Source: Cryptomeria japonica (taxonomy: Eukaryota; Streptophyta; Pinopsida; Cupressales; Cupressaceae). Taken from it: 64,000 nt of DNA. Where the stretch lies: the NCBI RefSeq assembly GCF_030272615.1, contig NC_081414.1:308925164-308989163 (forward strand), written 5' to 3'. Position 1 is the stretch's first letter. Every line of letters begins with the position of its first letter. A program made the position numbers and the translations under genes. The notes under the pieces are model-generated. The model was not told the origin of the DNA, did no database searches, and was given only the letters and a program-made list of their open reading frames with translations. Of the stretch, positions 36,269 through 48,820 are shown piece by piece.

Positions 36269-36574
36269 CTTAACTGGATCTGTTCCTAATAGGACATTAT
36301 TGTATAATCTTCTAACAAGATCTGGCTCCTAACAAGGTGAACTTTAGAAGAGTTCAAAATACTTGTGGGTATTCATCCCCACTAGGGTTTTTCCAATTTG
36401 GGTTTCCACATGAAAAATCATTGTGTCAAGTGGTGAATGATTTTTTGGATGTGTTTTAGATATGGTTGATTTGAATGACTAGTAAATCTGCATAGATATA
36501 TTTGAATGACCGAAAATGATCTGAAACATGTTTTTACCAGTATTAGTGAAGTGGTTTAAGGTTTTTTCAAATGG
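36269..36574 (+). repeat. 306-bp flank duplication, left copy
   Basis: CTTAACTGG... to ...TTTTTTCAAATGG, the last part of Copia-3 LTR before Gypsy-2. By eye it differs from the right copy at about 12 of 306 positions with no length change. Confidence 0.9.
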
Positions 36575-39309
36575 TGTGAGGCCTCACCTCGACTCAGTCT
36601 GACATTCAGTAGATTTTATACTTAGACTATTATGGATACTTTATTTTGATGCATTTTGAGACTTAGAACTTATATGATTTCAGGATTTGGATAACATTGC
36701 TATGTTTTGACGATTTACTTATATGCTTTATGAGATAGAACACTACATGGTTATTAGATAGGATGATATTGCAATGATAGATGTCGTTATTGAATTTGTA
36801 GGACTTTACTATGATAATAGAAAAATGATGTATGGATAAGTTTATGTGAATTGGGATGAAATTGCTTATGTGAAATTGCTTGATAAAAGATGTATTTAAT
36901 CTGTGCAGATGAAAATTGTATGCAAGTGATGATGTGTATTGTTATTCCTTTGAATTATATTATATGTGGATATTTGGAAGTACTAATATGTAAATTGAGA
37001 TGCGCAGGAAAATTAAGGAGAACCAAACCTAGACTTATGTATGTTCGTAAGCCAGGGGTTGTCTATTTGGAGAAACAACACCCCGTTTGTGTTGTATTTT
37101 ATTCGTAACAGTGTATGCTGCATGGGTGTTAAGTGTCATTAAAATTTAATGTGTAAAACCCACAAGAGACGATTTCATGTTTTATTTTGTAAAAGTGTTT
37201 TATTTGTGTCACTTGACACGTGTAGATTTAAAATTAAATGTTTTATTTTTGTCTCTTGGAAGGAAAGTGTTTAACTATAGTTTTTTTCTTAAATAATATA
37301 ACGTGTTGTCATAAATACCTTGGGAAAGGAATCTTTGGAGAGGTCAACATATGTTTGACCCGAAAATAAACTTCAGAGGGGTTTAAAATGGGTTAAATGA
37401 ACACCTAGGGGTAGTTTAATAGGGTTTCCTAAAGCCCATAAGGTATACATAGGGGTTAGGGGTAATTTTAGGCAGGTTTCTACTTTTAAGTGACCTTTTT
37501 GACGCTTTAAAAATTGGCTTTTTTGAGTTGTGCGAAAATTGAAAATTAGAAGTTTAAATCTAATTGAGATTTTTCCTATTCGAATGGGAGTCTTTTTCCC
37601 ATTCTGCTTTATTTTCCTTTTTGGTTTTTAGAAACTTGTGAGAACTCAGAGAATGAGCTTCTTAAGAAAGAATTGGAGAATTTGAGGGTAATCACCCACT
37701 CTCCATTTTTGGAGACAAGAGAATTTTTTGAAAAAAAAAAAGAATAATTTGGAATAGAAAATTTGACTAAGGGTAGAAGAAGAAGATCCGTGGATTGGGC
37801 AGCTCTTCCTCAAATAATATACTACCATTGGGCAGATTAAGGTTGGTTTCATTATTCTTTAAAATGTCTATTTCTTGTATGTGTTTAAGAGTATGATTGG
37901 TGTAAGAAATCTGTGTTCTTGAATGTCTTGTTTTTAGAATTTCATTTGGAATTTTTGCATTATGTTTTGTTGTGTTTTGGGAGTTTTCTCAAGACCTCTT
38001 ACTCTTGGGAGAGAGGAGGATCTTGTGGGTGGTAGTAGTGACAACCCTCAAGTGAGAGACTCTCATTTGAGAGCGATCACAAGGGATCTTTGTGTGACCC
38101 TTGCTGCATGGCTTGTTTGTGCAATGGGGGTCATAAGGAGGGATATAAGGCTAGAATGCCTTTGGGGGGCATAAGGAATAAGGGGTTGAGATTTATGATG
38201 TATTTATTGTGCCATGAGGTGGCTACTAGTTTTTCCATACTTGCAGTTCTCCTCAGGGTATTGGTCCACTACCACCCTTAAAAAGGTCATCACCAAAGTG
38301 TGGTGCTGTGTAGCCAAGTTGGGAGTGTGTCTGAATATCTGTGTGTGTATTTTTGTCTTCTATGTGTTTGCATGTTTGTTACCCGTCTAGGGCTTGGTTC
38401 TCTGAGCTCAGGGGTGGCTACCAGTTAGCCTAGGCTGGGAGGTGAGCACTCCGTGGTCATATTTGTGTTTCTATTATGCAGGAATGCCAAGAGAAAAGAC
38501 TAGGAAAAGTGAAAGGTTACAAAAGAATATTGTTGAAGAAATTTTAAATTGATTTGCAGTTATTAGTTTTAAATTTGATAGGAGAAACACATCCTTATTC
38601 ATAGAAATGAGAGGCAAGTTGTAATTTTGAAAATAGACATGAGATTTGTTGTTGTAGTCAAATAAGGAAACATCCTGTAAATTTGCAAAATATCGTTAGA
38701 GTTGTAAAAAGCTAGATATGCTTCTAATTTCTATTTAAAAAAAAAAGATTTGCTTTTGATTTGCATGCAATAGTTGTTTTTTTTTCGCAATATAAAAATC
38801 AGTTTTATTTAAATCTGAATTCTTCTTTTAGCTGAGAATCTATCTCCATTTTAATTGTAGAAAATCATGATTTGTATTTGTTGTTAACATGTAAATAAAT
38901 TAGTTGTTTTATTAGTTGAGAAATCAATGAATGTATATATTTCAAAAAAGTATAATGTATTCCTAAAATAGTATTTCTTAAGTTAAAAAAAATAATAATT
39001 CTTTGAATTCTATTTCCTGCATACCCATAGATTACAATATATAGATTTCAATATAGATCTAGAAATAGATATATATCCATAAAAACAGACTTCATCCATA
39101 TTTCCTTTCCTACAATGGTATATCAAAATCTTTCATGATTACGATGTTAGTTTAAGAAAAAGAATTAAAACTATTAGTCATAAATAAATATATATATATA
39201 TATCTATATACATGTAGAAATCATGGGTATATTTATATATATTTTTATATAAAACATGCCATATAAATACCCTGCAAAACAAATGAAAATGTGAGGCTAA
39301 GTTTATTTA

Positions 39310-39311
<2 letters not shown>

Positions 39312-39407
<96 letters not shown>

Positions 39408-39567
39408 ATATATATGTATGTATGTATATATGTATATATATATATATGTATGTATGTATATATATATATATATGTATATATGTATACATACATACATATA
39501 TATATATATGTATATATGTATATATATATGTATATATATAAATGTATATATATATATATAAATGTAT

Positions 39568-39611
<44 letters not shown>
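39312..39611. repeat. TA/TATG microsatellite in Gypsy-2 5' LTR
   Basis: About 300 bp of (TA)n with TATG and TATA interruptions. The corresponding tract in the 3' LTR (48412-48440) is only about 29 bp, so the array expanded after insertion. The periodic Tyr/Ile open frames across it are artefacts. Confidence 0.95.
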
Positions 39612-39614
<3 letters not shown>

Positions 39615-39764
39615 TTTAGCATAATGAGTTACTCTGTTATTTTGTTTCTTTTAAAAAAAATTGCATGTAAAATTAACATTGGGAAATATATATAAATATA
39701 TATATTTATAATATATATAAAATTTAAAAAAAAAAATAGCAAAAAATATAAGGGCAAGGCCGAG

Positions 39765-39921
39765 CACTGTGCATCGCACAGTGAACGGCGGCAAGCCGCG
39801 CACTGTGCAATGCACAGTGCTCGGCAGAGCCGCGTACTGTGCAATGCACAGTGGACGGCAGTGCCGCACACTATGCAATGCATAATGGACGGCGGGGCCG
39901 CACACTGTGCACTGCACAGTG
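39765..39921. repeat. Five 34-bp palindromic units in 5' LTR
   Basis: CACTGTGCAATGCACAGTG, a 19-bp near-perfect palindrome, starts at 39765, 39801, 39835, 39869 and 39903 with small changes. The units are separated by GC-rich GACGGCGGNGCCG-like linkers. Each unit can form a stem of eight or nine base pairs. The GC-rich array contrasts sharply with the AT-rich LTR around it. Confidence 0.88.
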
Positions 39922-40719
39922 GGCGGCCATGGCTGAGCCACCACCATGGAAACCCCCGTCACTCCTCTAAAAAAAAAACCTGTATCAAAAAAAAGATTCA
40001 TGGCCGTCGCCAATGGGTTTCGGCCCTGCGAAAATAAAATGATAATCAAAGAAATATTAAACCCTAGCCCGGGGGGCTAGGGTAATAAAATAAAAATAAT
40101 ATGTTTGATTATTTTAGTTTAGAGCCATTTTATATTAAAAAAAATTTCCTAATTAGGGATTACATGAAAATTATTTTTAAAGTTGTGGAAAAAATTTATA
40201 TTTAAAATTAGTTAGCGTTTTCAATTTAGATAGACGTGGGAGTTTTAATTCCTATTAATTATTTTTAGAACTAACTATTCGTGAAGCCTTAAATTAAATA
40301 GAAGGGGAAAATTAATTCCTTGAAAATTTAATTTGACTTTGGAAAGATAATTTTCCTCATCGAATAATGTCTTTTAGAAATTAATTTGACACGTTAATCC
40401 ATTAAATTAATTAATGATTTAAAATGTCTTTTAGACAATATGGATTCATTGGAGATCAATTTTATTATCTACGTCTACCTTTTAAATGAGTTTAATAAAT
40501 TAAACTAACGACTATATTGGATGAGAAAATAAATTAAAACATTTAGTTTTCCGCAAATGAATTTTAATTAAGTTTCGATACTTAGTTAGTATCAGAGTTA
40601 GTTCAATTTTTGTTATGGCCAACGTGTTAACACATGTCGTGATAGCGAGCTTTGTGAATTAACTAGTCATTTTTTAAAAAAAAATCATTTCGTTTTTGCG
40701 CTAATTTTTGGGCATGACA

Positions 40720-40738
40720 TTTTGGTATCAGAGCAAGG
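40720..40738 (+). promoter_or_regulatory. Gypsy-2 primer binding site
   Basis: TTTTGGTATCAGAGCAAGG follows the LTR end and contains TGGTATCAGAGC, the initiator-Met tRNA match used by many plant gypsy elements. Confidence 0.88.
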
Positions 40739-40890
40739 TTTCCACACTAGGAACCTTACTCCACTTACGTTTCACCTTAGAATATTTAAATTATTTTGTT
40801 AAATTGATTTTATCAGACTTTCAAATTTAATTGAATTAATATTATTCTAAAAGAAATTAATTAATTACTTTGCCTTATTTTCCTCATAGG

Positions 40891-42213
40891 ATGCCTCCAA
40901 CGACGCAACAAGCTCACAAGCGTGGATGGGGTCCTAGACGTGTGCGCTTAGCACGTGAAGAGGTAGTGAGGGAGGCATCGGTTCCAGAGGAGAACCCAAG
41001 AGCACCTCCCGAGCAGCCAAATGAACCTAACCGAGACCTCTTAGTAGCCATACAAAATCTTAATGGCATAGTTCAGGAAAGGATCCCAGCAGAGAACCCT
41101 CAGATTAGAAGTCATGACTCTGGGAGTCATAGATCTGTTGATAGAGAATGAAGTAGGAGCCCAGCTCCGATTCCTATAGAGAGTCAGGGTGGAAATGAGT
41201 CAGAGTCTGTGCATATGCGAGGACCACCTCCAGTGGTGGAACCAGTTTATTTTGAGAGAGCTCATTGAGATCCAGGGGATCTCATCAGGGAGGTCATGCC
41301 TCCAACCACCATCCTTCGGAGGTTCTACAGATGGAGTAGAGGCCGAGGCTTGGCTTCTGAGTCTTGAGAGGTGCTTTGCATTGCATTCTTATGAGAGCAA
41401 CTTGAAAGCATGTGTCACAGTTCATCTACTAAGAGGGACAACCTCCACTTGGTGGAGACAGGAAGAGTACAAATGCGGATTAGTTCTTGATACTCTCACT
41501 TGGGAGATATTCATAGAGAGGTTCCGTGAGAGGTACCTATCAGAACATTTCAGGCAGTGTCGTATAGATGAATTTCACGATCTCCAACAAAAAGGTGTCA
41601 GTAACCCAGTATGAGAGTAAATTCTTTGAGCTTTTGCCTTATGTAGATTATCTAAAGAATGAGAAACTTCTTGTAAACCGCTTCATCAGGGGATTAAATG
41701 CTAGTATAGCCGGGCCTGTTAGGATGTCCGCTCTAGAGAGCCTTCGGGTTGATGTGGAGAAGGCACTGATTGCCAAGGAAATTCAGGTCAGACCACAGGA
41801 CAATAGGGATCGGTTTCAGAACCAAAATCCCGCACCTCAGACTTATGGATTCCAGAAACCACATTGGAAAGGAAACAATCAAAATTCTCAGGGGTTCTCC
41901 AAACCCCCTCCTCCACAATAGACACCACAGAACCAGAGGGAGAAGCCTCCATAGTATCAATAGGGCTCCAAGCCCAAATAGTGGCAGACTCAGGGACAGA
42001 GACGTGATCAGAGAACACAGGGGCAGTACACACAGCCGGCGGGGACTCAATAGTCCTCCAGGGGTGGGTACAAGGGATCTAGTAGGACAGGAGGTCAGAC
42101 ATTCTCTATGCCTCAGGGTGCCCAGTTCCAGGCACGGGGTGCTTGCTTTACATGTGGAGCCATGGGGCATATGGTGAGGGATTGCCCTCAGGGACAGGTG
42201 GCAGGGAGTTAGT
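40891..42213 (+). pseudogene. Gypsy-2 gag (frameshifted)
   Basis: The ATG at 40891 opens MPPTTQQAHKRGWGPRRVRL. The frame hits a stop near 41149, then shifts near 41300. The retrotransposon gag domain follows: EAEAWLLSLERCF, LRGTTSTWWRQEEY and FRERYLSEHFRQCRIDEFHDLQQ over 41330-41590. A second shift near 41590 leads to VTQYESKFFELLPYV and the Gln/Pro-rich linker. One zinc knuckle, CFTCGAMGHMVRDC, is intact at 42144-42186. Two frameshifts and several stops (TAG in the linker) inactivate it. Gag would build the particle and bind RNA. Confidence 0.87.
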
Positions 42214-42215
42214 GG

Positions 42216-45200
42216 ATGGTTGCTTCAGAGCCGACAATTGGTGATATGGGTAGGTCCCATAGAGTATTCACAGCGGTTGACAACTGCCAGGCTGAGCATC
42301 AAGCCATGGTTATCGAATCTACAGGTATAATCAAAGGTAACAAGGTATCTTTTTTGTTTGATTCAGGAGCTACTGACTCCTTTATATCTCCATTGGTTGT
42401 GGAGCATTGCGGGCTAGTGGCAACTAGACAGGGTGTCAGTTGGGAAGTGGAATTAGCTTCAGGAGCTAGAGTGTCAGTGGAATCAGAGGTTAGGGCATGT
42501 CAGCTATAGATTGGCAAGACCACCACTTTAGTAGACCTTAGAGTGACTCCACTTGGATCTTACGGAATCGTACTTGGCATGGATTGGCTTTATGCCCACA
42601 GAGCCAAGATGGATTGCCACCTGAAAAAGATCAAGTGTGAGGATGATCATGGTTCACCCATAGTTATCACCAAGATTCAGAGGCTCGTGTCTCTTTGCAT
42701 GATCTCCGCAATGCAGCTTAAGCGGAGCATGCGGAAGGGATGTCAGCTTTTTGCTATCACTATCAGTGACAGAGAAGAAGGGGAGGAAAAAAAAACATCG
42801 CTCGATGATCATCCTATCCTTAAGGGATATTCAGATGTATTTCCTTCAGAGTTACCGGGAATGCCTCCCCATAGAGAGATTGATTTTCATATAGACCTAG
42901 TACCAGGAGCCGAGCTAGTTTCCAGAGCACCTTATAGGATGACCACAAATGAGCTAAATGAACTTAAAATAGAACTTGAGGAACTCCTTGAGAAGGGTCA
43001 TATTCATCCTAGCGTATCCCCTTGGGGTGCACCAGTCATCTTCATTAAGAAGAAGGATGGATCTCTCCGATTATGTATGGATTATCGGCAGCTAAATAAA
43101 GTAACCATCAAGAACCGATATCCTTTGCCCAGAATTGATGATTTATTCAACCAACTTCAGGGTGCCAAAGTCTTTTCCAAAATAGATCTGAAGTCAGGAT
43201 ACCATCAGTTGAGAATAGTGGAAAGTGATATCCACAAGACCGCATTTCGCACTAGATATGGTCACTATGAGTTTACCGTAGTCCCATTCGGACTTACAAA
43301 TGCCCTAGCAGTTTTTATGAGCCTCATGAATGGGGTGTTCCGTACCTTTCTGGACCATTTTGTTATTGTGTTCCTCGATGATATACTGATATATTCTCGG
43401 AATGAGAAGGAGCATGAGGAGCACCTGAAGCAGGTATTGCAGTGTTTGCGGGATAACCAGTTGTTTGGTAGCCTATTGAAGTGTGCTTTCTTTTGGTCTG
43501 AGGTCAAGTACCTTGGGCATGTTATTTCCAGTGATGGGATCTCAGTTGACCCATCAAAGATTAGGGCTATTATGGATTGGCCAGCGCCTACCAGTGTGAC
43601 AGAGGTCAGGAGTTTCATGGGCTTAGCAGGGTATTACGGACGTTTTGTCGAGGGTTTCTCTAGAGTCACACACCCTATTACTTCTCTTCAACGTAAAGGG
43701 AAGAAATTTGAGTGGACAAAGAAGTACGAGAAGGACTTTCGGGAACTCAAGAAGGAACTTACTAGTGCTCCTATCCTTGTTGTACCAAATCCTACAGCTG
43801 ACTTCATGGTTTGTACAGATGCTTCTCTAGGGGTTTAGGGGCATTTCTTATGTAGGATGGTAGGGCCATAGCTTTTGAGTCTAGGAAACTTAAGACTCAT
43901 GAACTTAATTATCCCACTCACGATCTTGAGCTCGCAACAGTAGTGCATGCACTTGTGAGGTGGAGACACTTCCTTCTAGGTCATCACTTCAAGTTGCATT
44001 CAGATCATCAGAGTCTTCAGTACATCTTCACTCAGGCGAACCTTAATGCACATCAGAGGAGATGGATGGAGTTCTTGTGCGAATATGATTTTGACGTTCA
44101 CTACATCAAAGGAAAGGAAAATGTAGTTGCAGATGCCTTGAGTAGGAGACGTAATGAGGTTTACACCATATCTATGGGCACGGACTTGAGAGATCGTATA
44201 CTACAGCACTTGCCAGAGGATGGATGGTATGCAAAGGTTGGTTAGGTAATACAATCTCAGGTTACTCTAGAAGGGAAATATGTGGATTATTCTTTGGAGT
44301 CCGATGGATTGTTATGCCACAGAGGGTGCATTTATGTACCTTCCTCCAGAGGATTGCGAGAGTTCATTGTCACGGAGGCTCATAGAGCTCCTTACGCAGC
44401 GCATCCCGTGGTTAAAAAGTTGCATGCTGACTTGAGGTAGTTGTATCATTGGCCGGGAATGCGGCAGCTCATTGCTGAGATAGTAGCTCGATGCCTTGAG
44501 TGTCAGAGAGTAAAGGCGGAGCACCGCCATCCAGGTGGGTTGCTCCAGTCTCATGCTATACCAGAGTGGAAGTGGGATACTATATCCATGGAATTCATCA
44601 TTGGTCTTCCTATGTCTTCTCATCGCCATGATGCTATCTTGGTGACAGTTGACAAGTTGACCAAAGTAGCTCACTTTTCACTAGTTCGTACTACATTCAC
44701 AGCTCCAGTAGTAGCACAGGTGTTCTTGTGGGACATTGTTAGACTTCATGGCGTGCCCCGCAAGATTATTTCTGAAAGGGATTCTCTTTTCACTTCTTCC
44801 TTTTGGAAGTCATTACAGGTAGCTATGGGCACTAAGCTCAATTTCAGTACAGCCTATCACCCGGAGACAGATGGTCAGACGGAGAGGGTCAATCAGGTGT
44901 TAGAGGATATGCTTCGCATGTATGTCATGGATCATCAGACCCGGTGGGAGGAGTATCTTCCCTTAGTGGAGTTTTCCTATAACAATGGGCATCACACTTC
45001 TTTGGGGATGCCACCCTATCAGGCATTATACGGCAGGCCTTGCAGGACGCCCTTGAGTTGGGATCGCATAGAGGATAGAGTTGCTATTGGTCCTGAGATA
45101 GTTCGGGATATGGAACAGTAGGTGGATTTGATTAGGCAGCATCTCAAAGAGGCTCTGGATAGACAGAAGAAATATGCTAATGCAAAGAGGATAGATCGTA

Positions 45201-45652
45201 GCTACTTGGTTAGAGACAAAGTTTTCTTGAGAGTGCGACCGCATAAGAGTCCAATTCGTTACGGAAAGGGTTCTAAGCTCGCACCTTGCTTTGTAGGACC
45301 TTTTGAGATCCTTGAGAGGATAGGCCTAGTTGCCTACCATTTAGCATTGCCACCTAGCCTGTCACGCATCCACGACGTGTTTCATGTGTCAGTTTTGAGA
45401 AAATATATCTATGATGAGTCTCACATTTTAGATTGGGATGCCTTGCAAGTGGAGTCGGATGGGCAGCTAGCTTTGGAGCCCATTCGCATTTTGGCACACC
45501 GGACGTTGGCCCTTCAAGGTCGAGAGCTGGACCAGGTTAGGGTCCAGTGGGATTGTTATGATGAGGTTACGGCTTCATGGGAGGACGCAGCACGTATGAG
45601 ATCAGAGTACCCCCACCTCTTTGATGAACTCCACGAGGAAGTTCATGCCTAG
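42216..45652 (+). pseudogene. Gypsy-2 pol with chromodomain (nearly intact)
   Basis: Protease FLFDSGATDSF is at 42351-42383. A stop at 42510 separates it from a 431-codon open frame (42543-43838) with IVLGMDWL, then [40 protein letters not shown] and FLDDILIYS at 43371-43397. RNase H starts at TDASLG, and a one-base loss near 43832 shifts the frame. It continues as FKLHSDHQSLQYIFTQ and VVADALSRR to 44150. Integrase (44270-45118) keeps the His/Cys zinc region. Its core reads ISMEFI and SERDSLF where ISMDFI and SDRDxxF are usual, so both catalytic Asp are Glu; the final Glu (TDGQTERVN) is kept. The chromodomain is at about 45480-45640 (VRVQWDCYDEVTASWE, YPHLFDE), ending at 45652. Confidence 0.9.
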
Positions 45653-45662
45653 AGGGGGAGGG
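45650..45662 (+). promoter_or_regulatory. Gypsy-2 polypurine tract
   Basis: AGAGGGGGAGGG directly precedes the TGTGAGG start of the 3' LTR and overlaps the end of pol. Confidence 0.85.
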
Positions 45663-48409
45663 TGTGAGGCCTCACCTCGACTCAGTCTAACATTCAGTAG
45701 ATTTTATACTTAGACTATTATAGATACTTTATTTTGATGCATTTTGAGACTTAGAACTTATATGATTTCAGGATTTGGATAACATTGCTATGTTTTGACG
45801 ATTTACTTATATGCTTTATGAGATAGAACACTACATGATTGTTAGATAGGATGATATTGCAATGATAGATGTCGTTATTGAATTTGCAGGACTTTACTAT
45901 GATAATAGAACTATGATGTATATTTAAGTTTATGTGAATTGGGATGAAATTGCTTGATAAAAGATGTATTTAATCTGTGCAGATGAAAATTGTATGCAAG
46001 TGATGATGTGTATTGTTATTCCTTTGAATTATATTATATGTGGATATTTGGAAGCACTAACGTGTAAATTGAGATGCCGAGGAAAATTATCATGTGACCA
46101 TGGAAAATTACGGAGAACCAAACCTAGACTTATGTATGTTCGTAAGCCAGGGGTTGTCTATTTGGAGAGACATCACCCCATTTGTGTTGTATTTTATTCG
46201 TAACAGTGTATGTTGCATGGGTGTTAAGTGTCATTTAAATTTAATGTGTAAAACCCACAAGAGACGATTTCATGTTTTATTTTGTAAAAGTGTTTTATTT
46301 GTGTCACTTGACACATGTGGATTTAAAATTAAATGTTTTATTTTTGTCTCTTGGAGGGAAAGTGTTTAACTATAGTTTTTTTCTTAAATAATATAACGTG
46401 TTGTCATAAATACCTTGGGAAAGGAATCTTTGGAGAGGTCAACATATGTTTGACCGGAAAATAAACTTCAGAGGGGTTCAAAATGGGTTAAATGAACACC
46501 TAGGGGTAGTTTAATAGGGTTTCCTAAATCCCATAAGGTATACCTAGGGGTTAGGGGTAATTTTAGGCAAGTTTCTACTTTTAAGTGACCTTTTTGATGC
46601 TTTAAAAATTGGCTTTTTTGAGTTGTGCGAAAATTGAAAATTAGAAGTTTAAATCTAATTGAGATTTTTCCTATTCGAATGGGAGTCTTTTTCCCATTCT
46701 GCTTTACTTTCCTTTTTGCTTTTTAGAAACTTGTGAGAACTCAGAGAATGAGCTTCTTAAGCAAGAATTGGAGAATTTGAGGTTAATCACCCACTCTCCA
46801 TTTTTGGAGACAAGAGAATTTTTTGAAAAAAAAAAAGAATAGTTTGGAATAGAAAATTTGACTAAGGGTAGAAGAAGAAGATCCGTGGATTGGGCAGCTC
46901 TTCCTCAAATAATATACTACCATTGGGCAGATTAAGGTTGGTTTCATTATTCTTTAAAATGTCTATTTCTTGTATGTGTTTAAGAGTATGATTGGTGTAA
47001 GAAATATGTGTTCTTGAATGTCTTGTTTTTAGAATTTCATTTGGAACTTTTGCATTATGTTTTGTTGTGTTTTGGGAGTTTTCTCAAGACCTCTTACTCT
47101 TGGGAGAGAGGAGGATCTTGTGGGTGGTAGTAGTGACAACCCTCGAGTGAGAGACTCTCGTTTGAGAGTGATCACAAGGGATCTTTGTGTGACCCTTGCT
47201 GCATGGCCTATTTGTGCAATGGGGGTCATAAGGAGGGATATAAGGCTAGAATGCCTTTGGGGGGCATAAGGAATAAGGGGTTGAGATTTATGATGTATTT
47301 ATTGTGCCATGAGGTGGCTACTTGTTTTTCCATACTCACAGTTCTCCTCAGGGTATTGATCCACTACCACCCTTAAAAAGGTCATCACCAAAGTGTGGTG
47401 TTGTGTAGCCAAGTTGGGAGTGTGTCTGAATATCTGTGTGTGTATTTTTGTCTTCTATGTGTTTGCATGTTTGTTACCCCTCTAGGGCTTGGTTCTCCGA
47501 GCTCAGGGGTGGCTACCAGTTAGCCTAGGCTGGGAGGTGAGCACTCTGTGGTCATATTTGTGTTTCTATTATGCAGGAATGCCAGGAGAAAAGACTAGGA
47601 AAAGTGAAAGGTTACAGAAGAATATTGTTGAAGAAATTTTAAATTGATTTACAGTTATTAGTTTTAAATTTGATAGGAGAAACACATCCTCATTCATAGA
47701 AATGAGAGGCAAGTTGTAATTTTGAAAATAGACATGAGATTTGTTGTTGTAGTCAAATAAGGAAACATCCTGTAAATTTGCAGAATATCGTTAGAGTTGT
47801 AAAAAGCTAGATATGCTTCTAATTTCTATTTTAAAAAAAAAAAGATTTGCTTTTGATTTGCATGCAATAGTTGTTGTTTTTTCGCAATATAAAAATCAGT
47901 TTTATTTAAATCTGAATTCTTCTTTTAGCTGAGAATCTATCTCCATTTTAATTGCAGAAAATCATGATTTGTATTTGTTGTTAACATGTATAAATTAGTT
48001 GTTTTATTAGTTGAGAAATCAATGAATGTATATATTTCAGAAAAGTATAATGTATTCCTAAAATAGTATTTCTTAAGTTAAAAAAAAAAAAAAATTCTTT
48101 GAATTCTGTTTCCTGCATACCCATAGATTACAATATATAGATTTCAATATAGATCTGGAAATATATGTATATATCCATAAAAACAGACTTCATCCATATT
48201 TCCTTTCCTACAATGGTATATCAAAATCTTTCATGATTACGATGTTAGTTTAAGAAAAAGAATTAAAACTATTAGTCATAAATAAATATATATATATATA
48301 TATCTATATACATGTAGAAATCATGGGTATATTTATATATATTTTTATATAAAACATGCCATATAAATACCCTGCAAAACAAATGAAAATGTGAGGCTAA
48401 GTTTATTTA

Positions 48410-48444
<35 letters not shown>

Positions 48445-48514
48445 TTTAGCATAATGAGTTACTCTATTATTTTGTTTCTTTTAAAAAAAATTGCATGTAA
48501 AATTAACATTGGGA

Positions 48515-48515
48515 A

Positions 48516-48562
<47 letters not shown>
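48515..48562. repeat. Second TA microsatellite, Gypsy-2 3' LTR
   Basis: About 48 bp of AT repeats where the 5' LTR (39686-39720) has a shorter, interrupted tract. The two LTRs have therefore each expanded a different TA site. Confidence 0.85.
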
Positions 48563-48564
<2 letters not shown>

Positions 48565-48629
48565 ATATATATAAAATTTAAAAAAAAAAATTAAAAAAAA
48601 ATAGCAAAAAAAATAAGGGCAGGGCCGAG

Positions 48630-48820
48630 CACTGTGCATCGCATAGTGAACGGAGGCAAGCCGCGCACTGTGCAATGCACAGTGGCCGGTGGAGCCGTGC
48701 ACTGTGCAATGCACAGTGGACGGCGGTGCCGCACACTGTGCAGTGCATAGTGGACAGCGGGGCCGCACACTGTGCAGTGCACAGTGGGCGGCAAGGCCGA
48801 ACACTGTGCAGTGCACAGTG
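48630..48820. repeat. Six 34-bp palindromic units in 3' LTR
   Basis: Near-copies of CACTGTGCAGTGCACAGTG start at 48630, 48666, 48700, 48734, 48768 and 48802, one unit more than in the 5' LTR. The last two units are perfect 19-base palindromes apart from the central base. The repeated CALHSVR/CTAQCAAP-type minus-strand frames are a by-product. Confidence 0.88.

Larger units (their letters stand above)
33939..36574 (+). repeat. Copia-3 3' LTR, left pieces (split by solo LTR)
   Basis: TGTTGGCAT at 33939-33947 is followed by the solo LTR and continues from 35398 (TGCATGAAGATTGCATTGGA) to ...TTTTTTCAAATGG at 36574, where Gypsy-2 begins. Compared with the 5' LTR it has a short tandem duplication of GTATAGCTACTAGTAATGAA-like text at about 35455-35510. 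Confidence 0.88.
36575..40719 (+). repeat. Gypsy-2 5' LTR (4145 bp)
   Basis: TGTGAGGCCTCACCTCGACT to ...TTTTTGGGCATGACA. Inside are a roughly 300-bp TA microsatellite, an array of 34-bp palindromic units, and a CCCTAGCCCGGGGGGCTAGGG inverted repeat near 40063-40083. Small open frames near 37962-38281 recur in the other LTR at 47057-47376 but match no protein and are not called genes. Confidence 0.93.

Noticed and set aside
39291-39581. Long Tyr/Ile-periodic open frames on both strands
   Set aside because: They are translations of the TA microsatellite and exist in several frames at once.
39765-39921. Regular spaced palindromes as a CRISPR array
   Set aside because: The spacers are also repeated and near identical, the unit is only 34 bp, and the array lies in an LTR of a plant retrotransposon.
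41733-42170. 145-codon minus-strand frame over Gypsy-2 gag
   Set aside because: It is the antisense shadow of the Pro/Gln-rich gag linker and zinc knuckle, which are clearly coded on the + strand.
37962-47376. Matching 60-90 codon frames in both Gypsy-2 LTRs (near 37962-38281 and 47057-47376), first taken as a conserved gene
   Set aside because: They are duplicated only because the LTRs are duplicated; no domain, no start context, and no evidence of selection.
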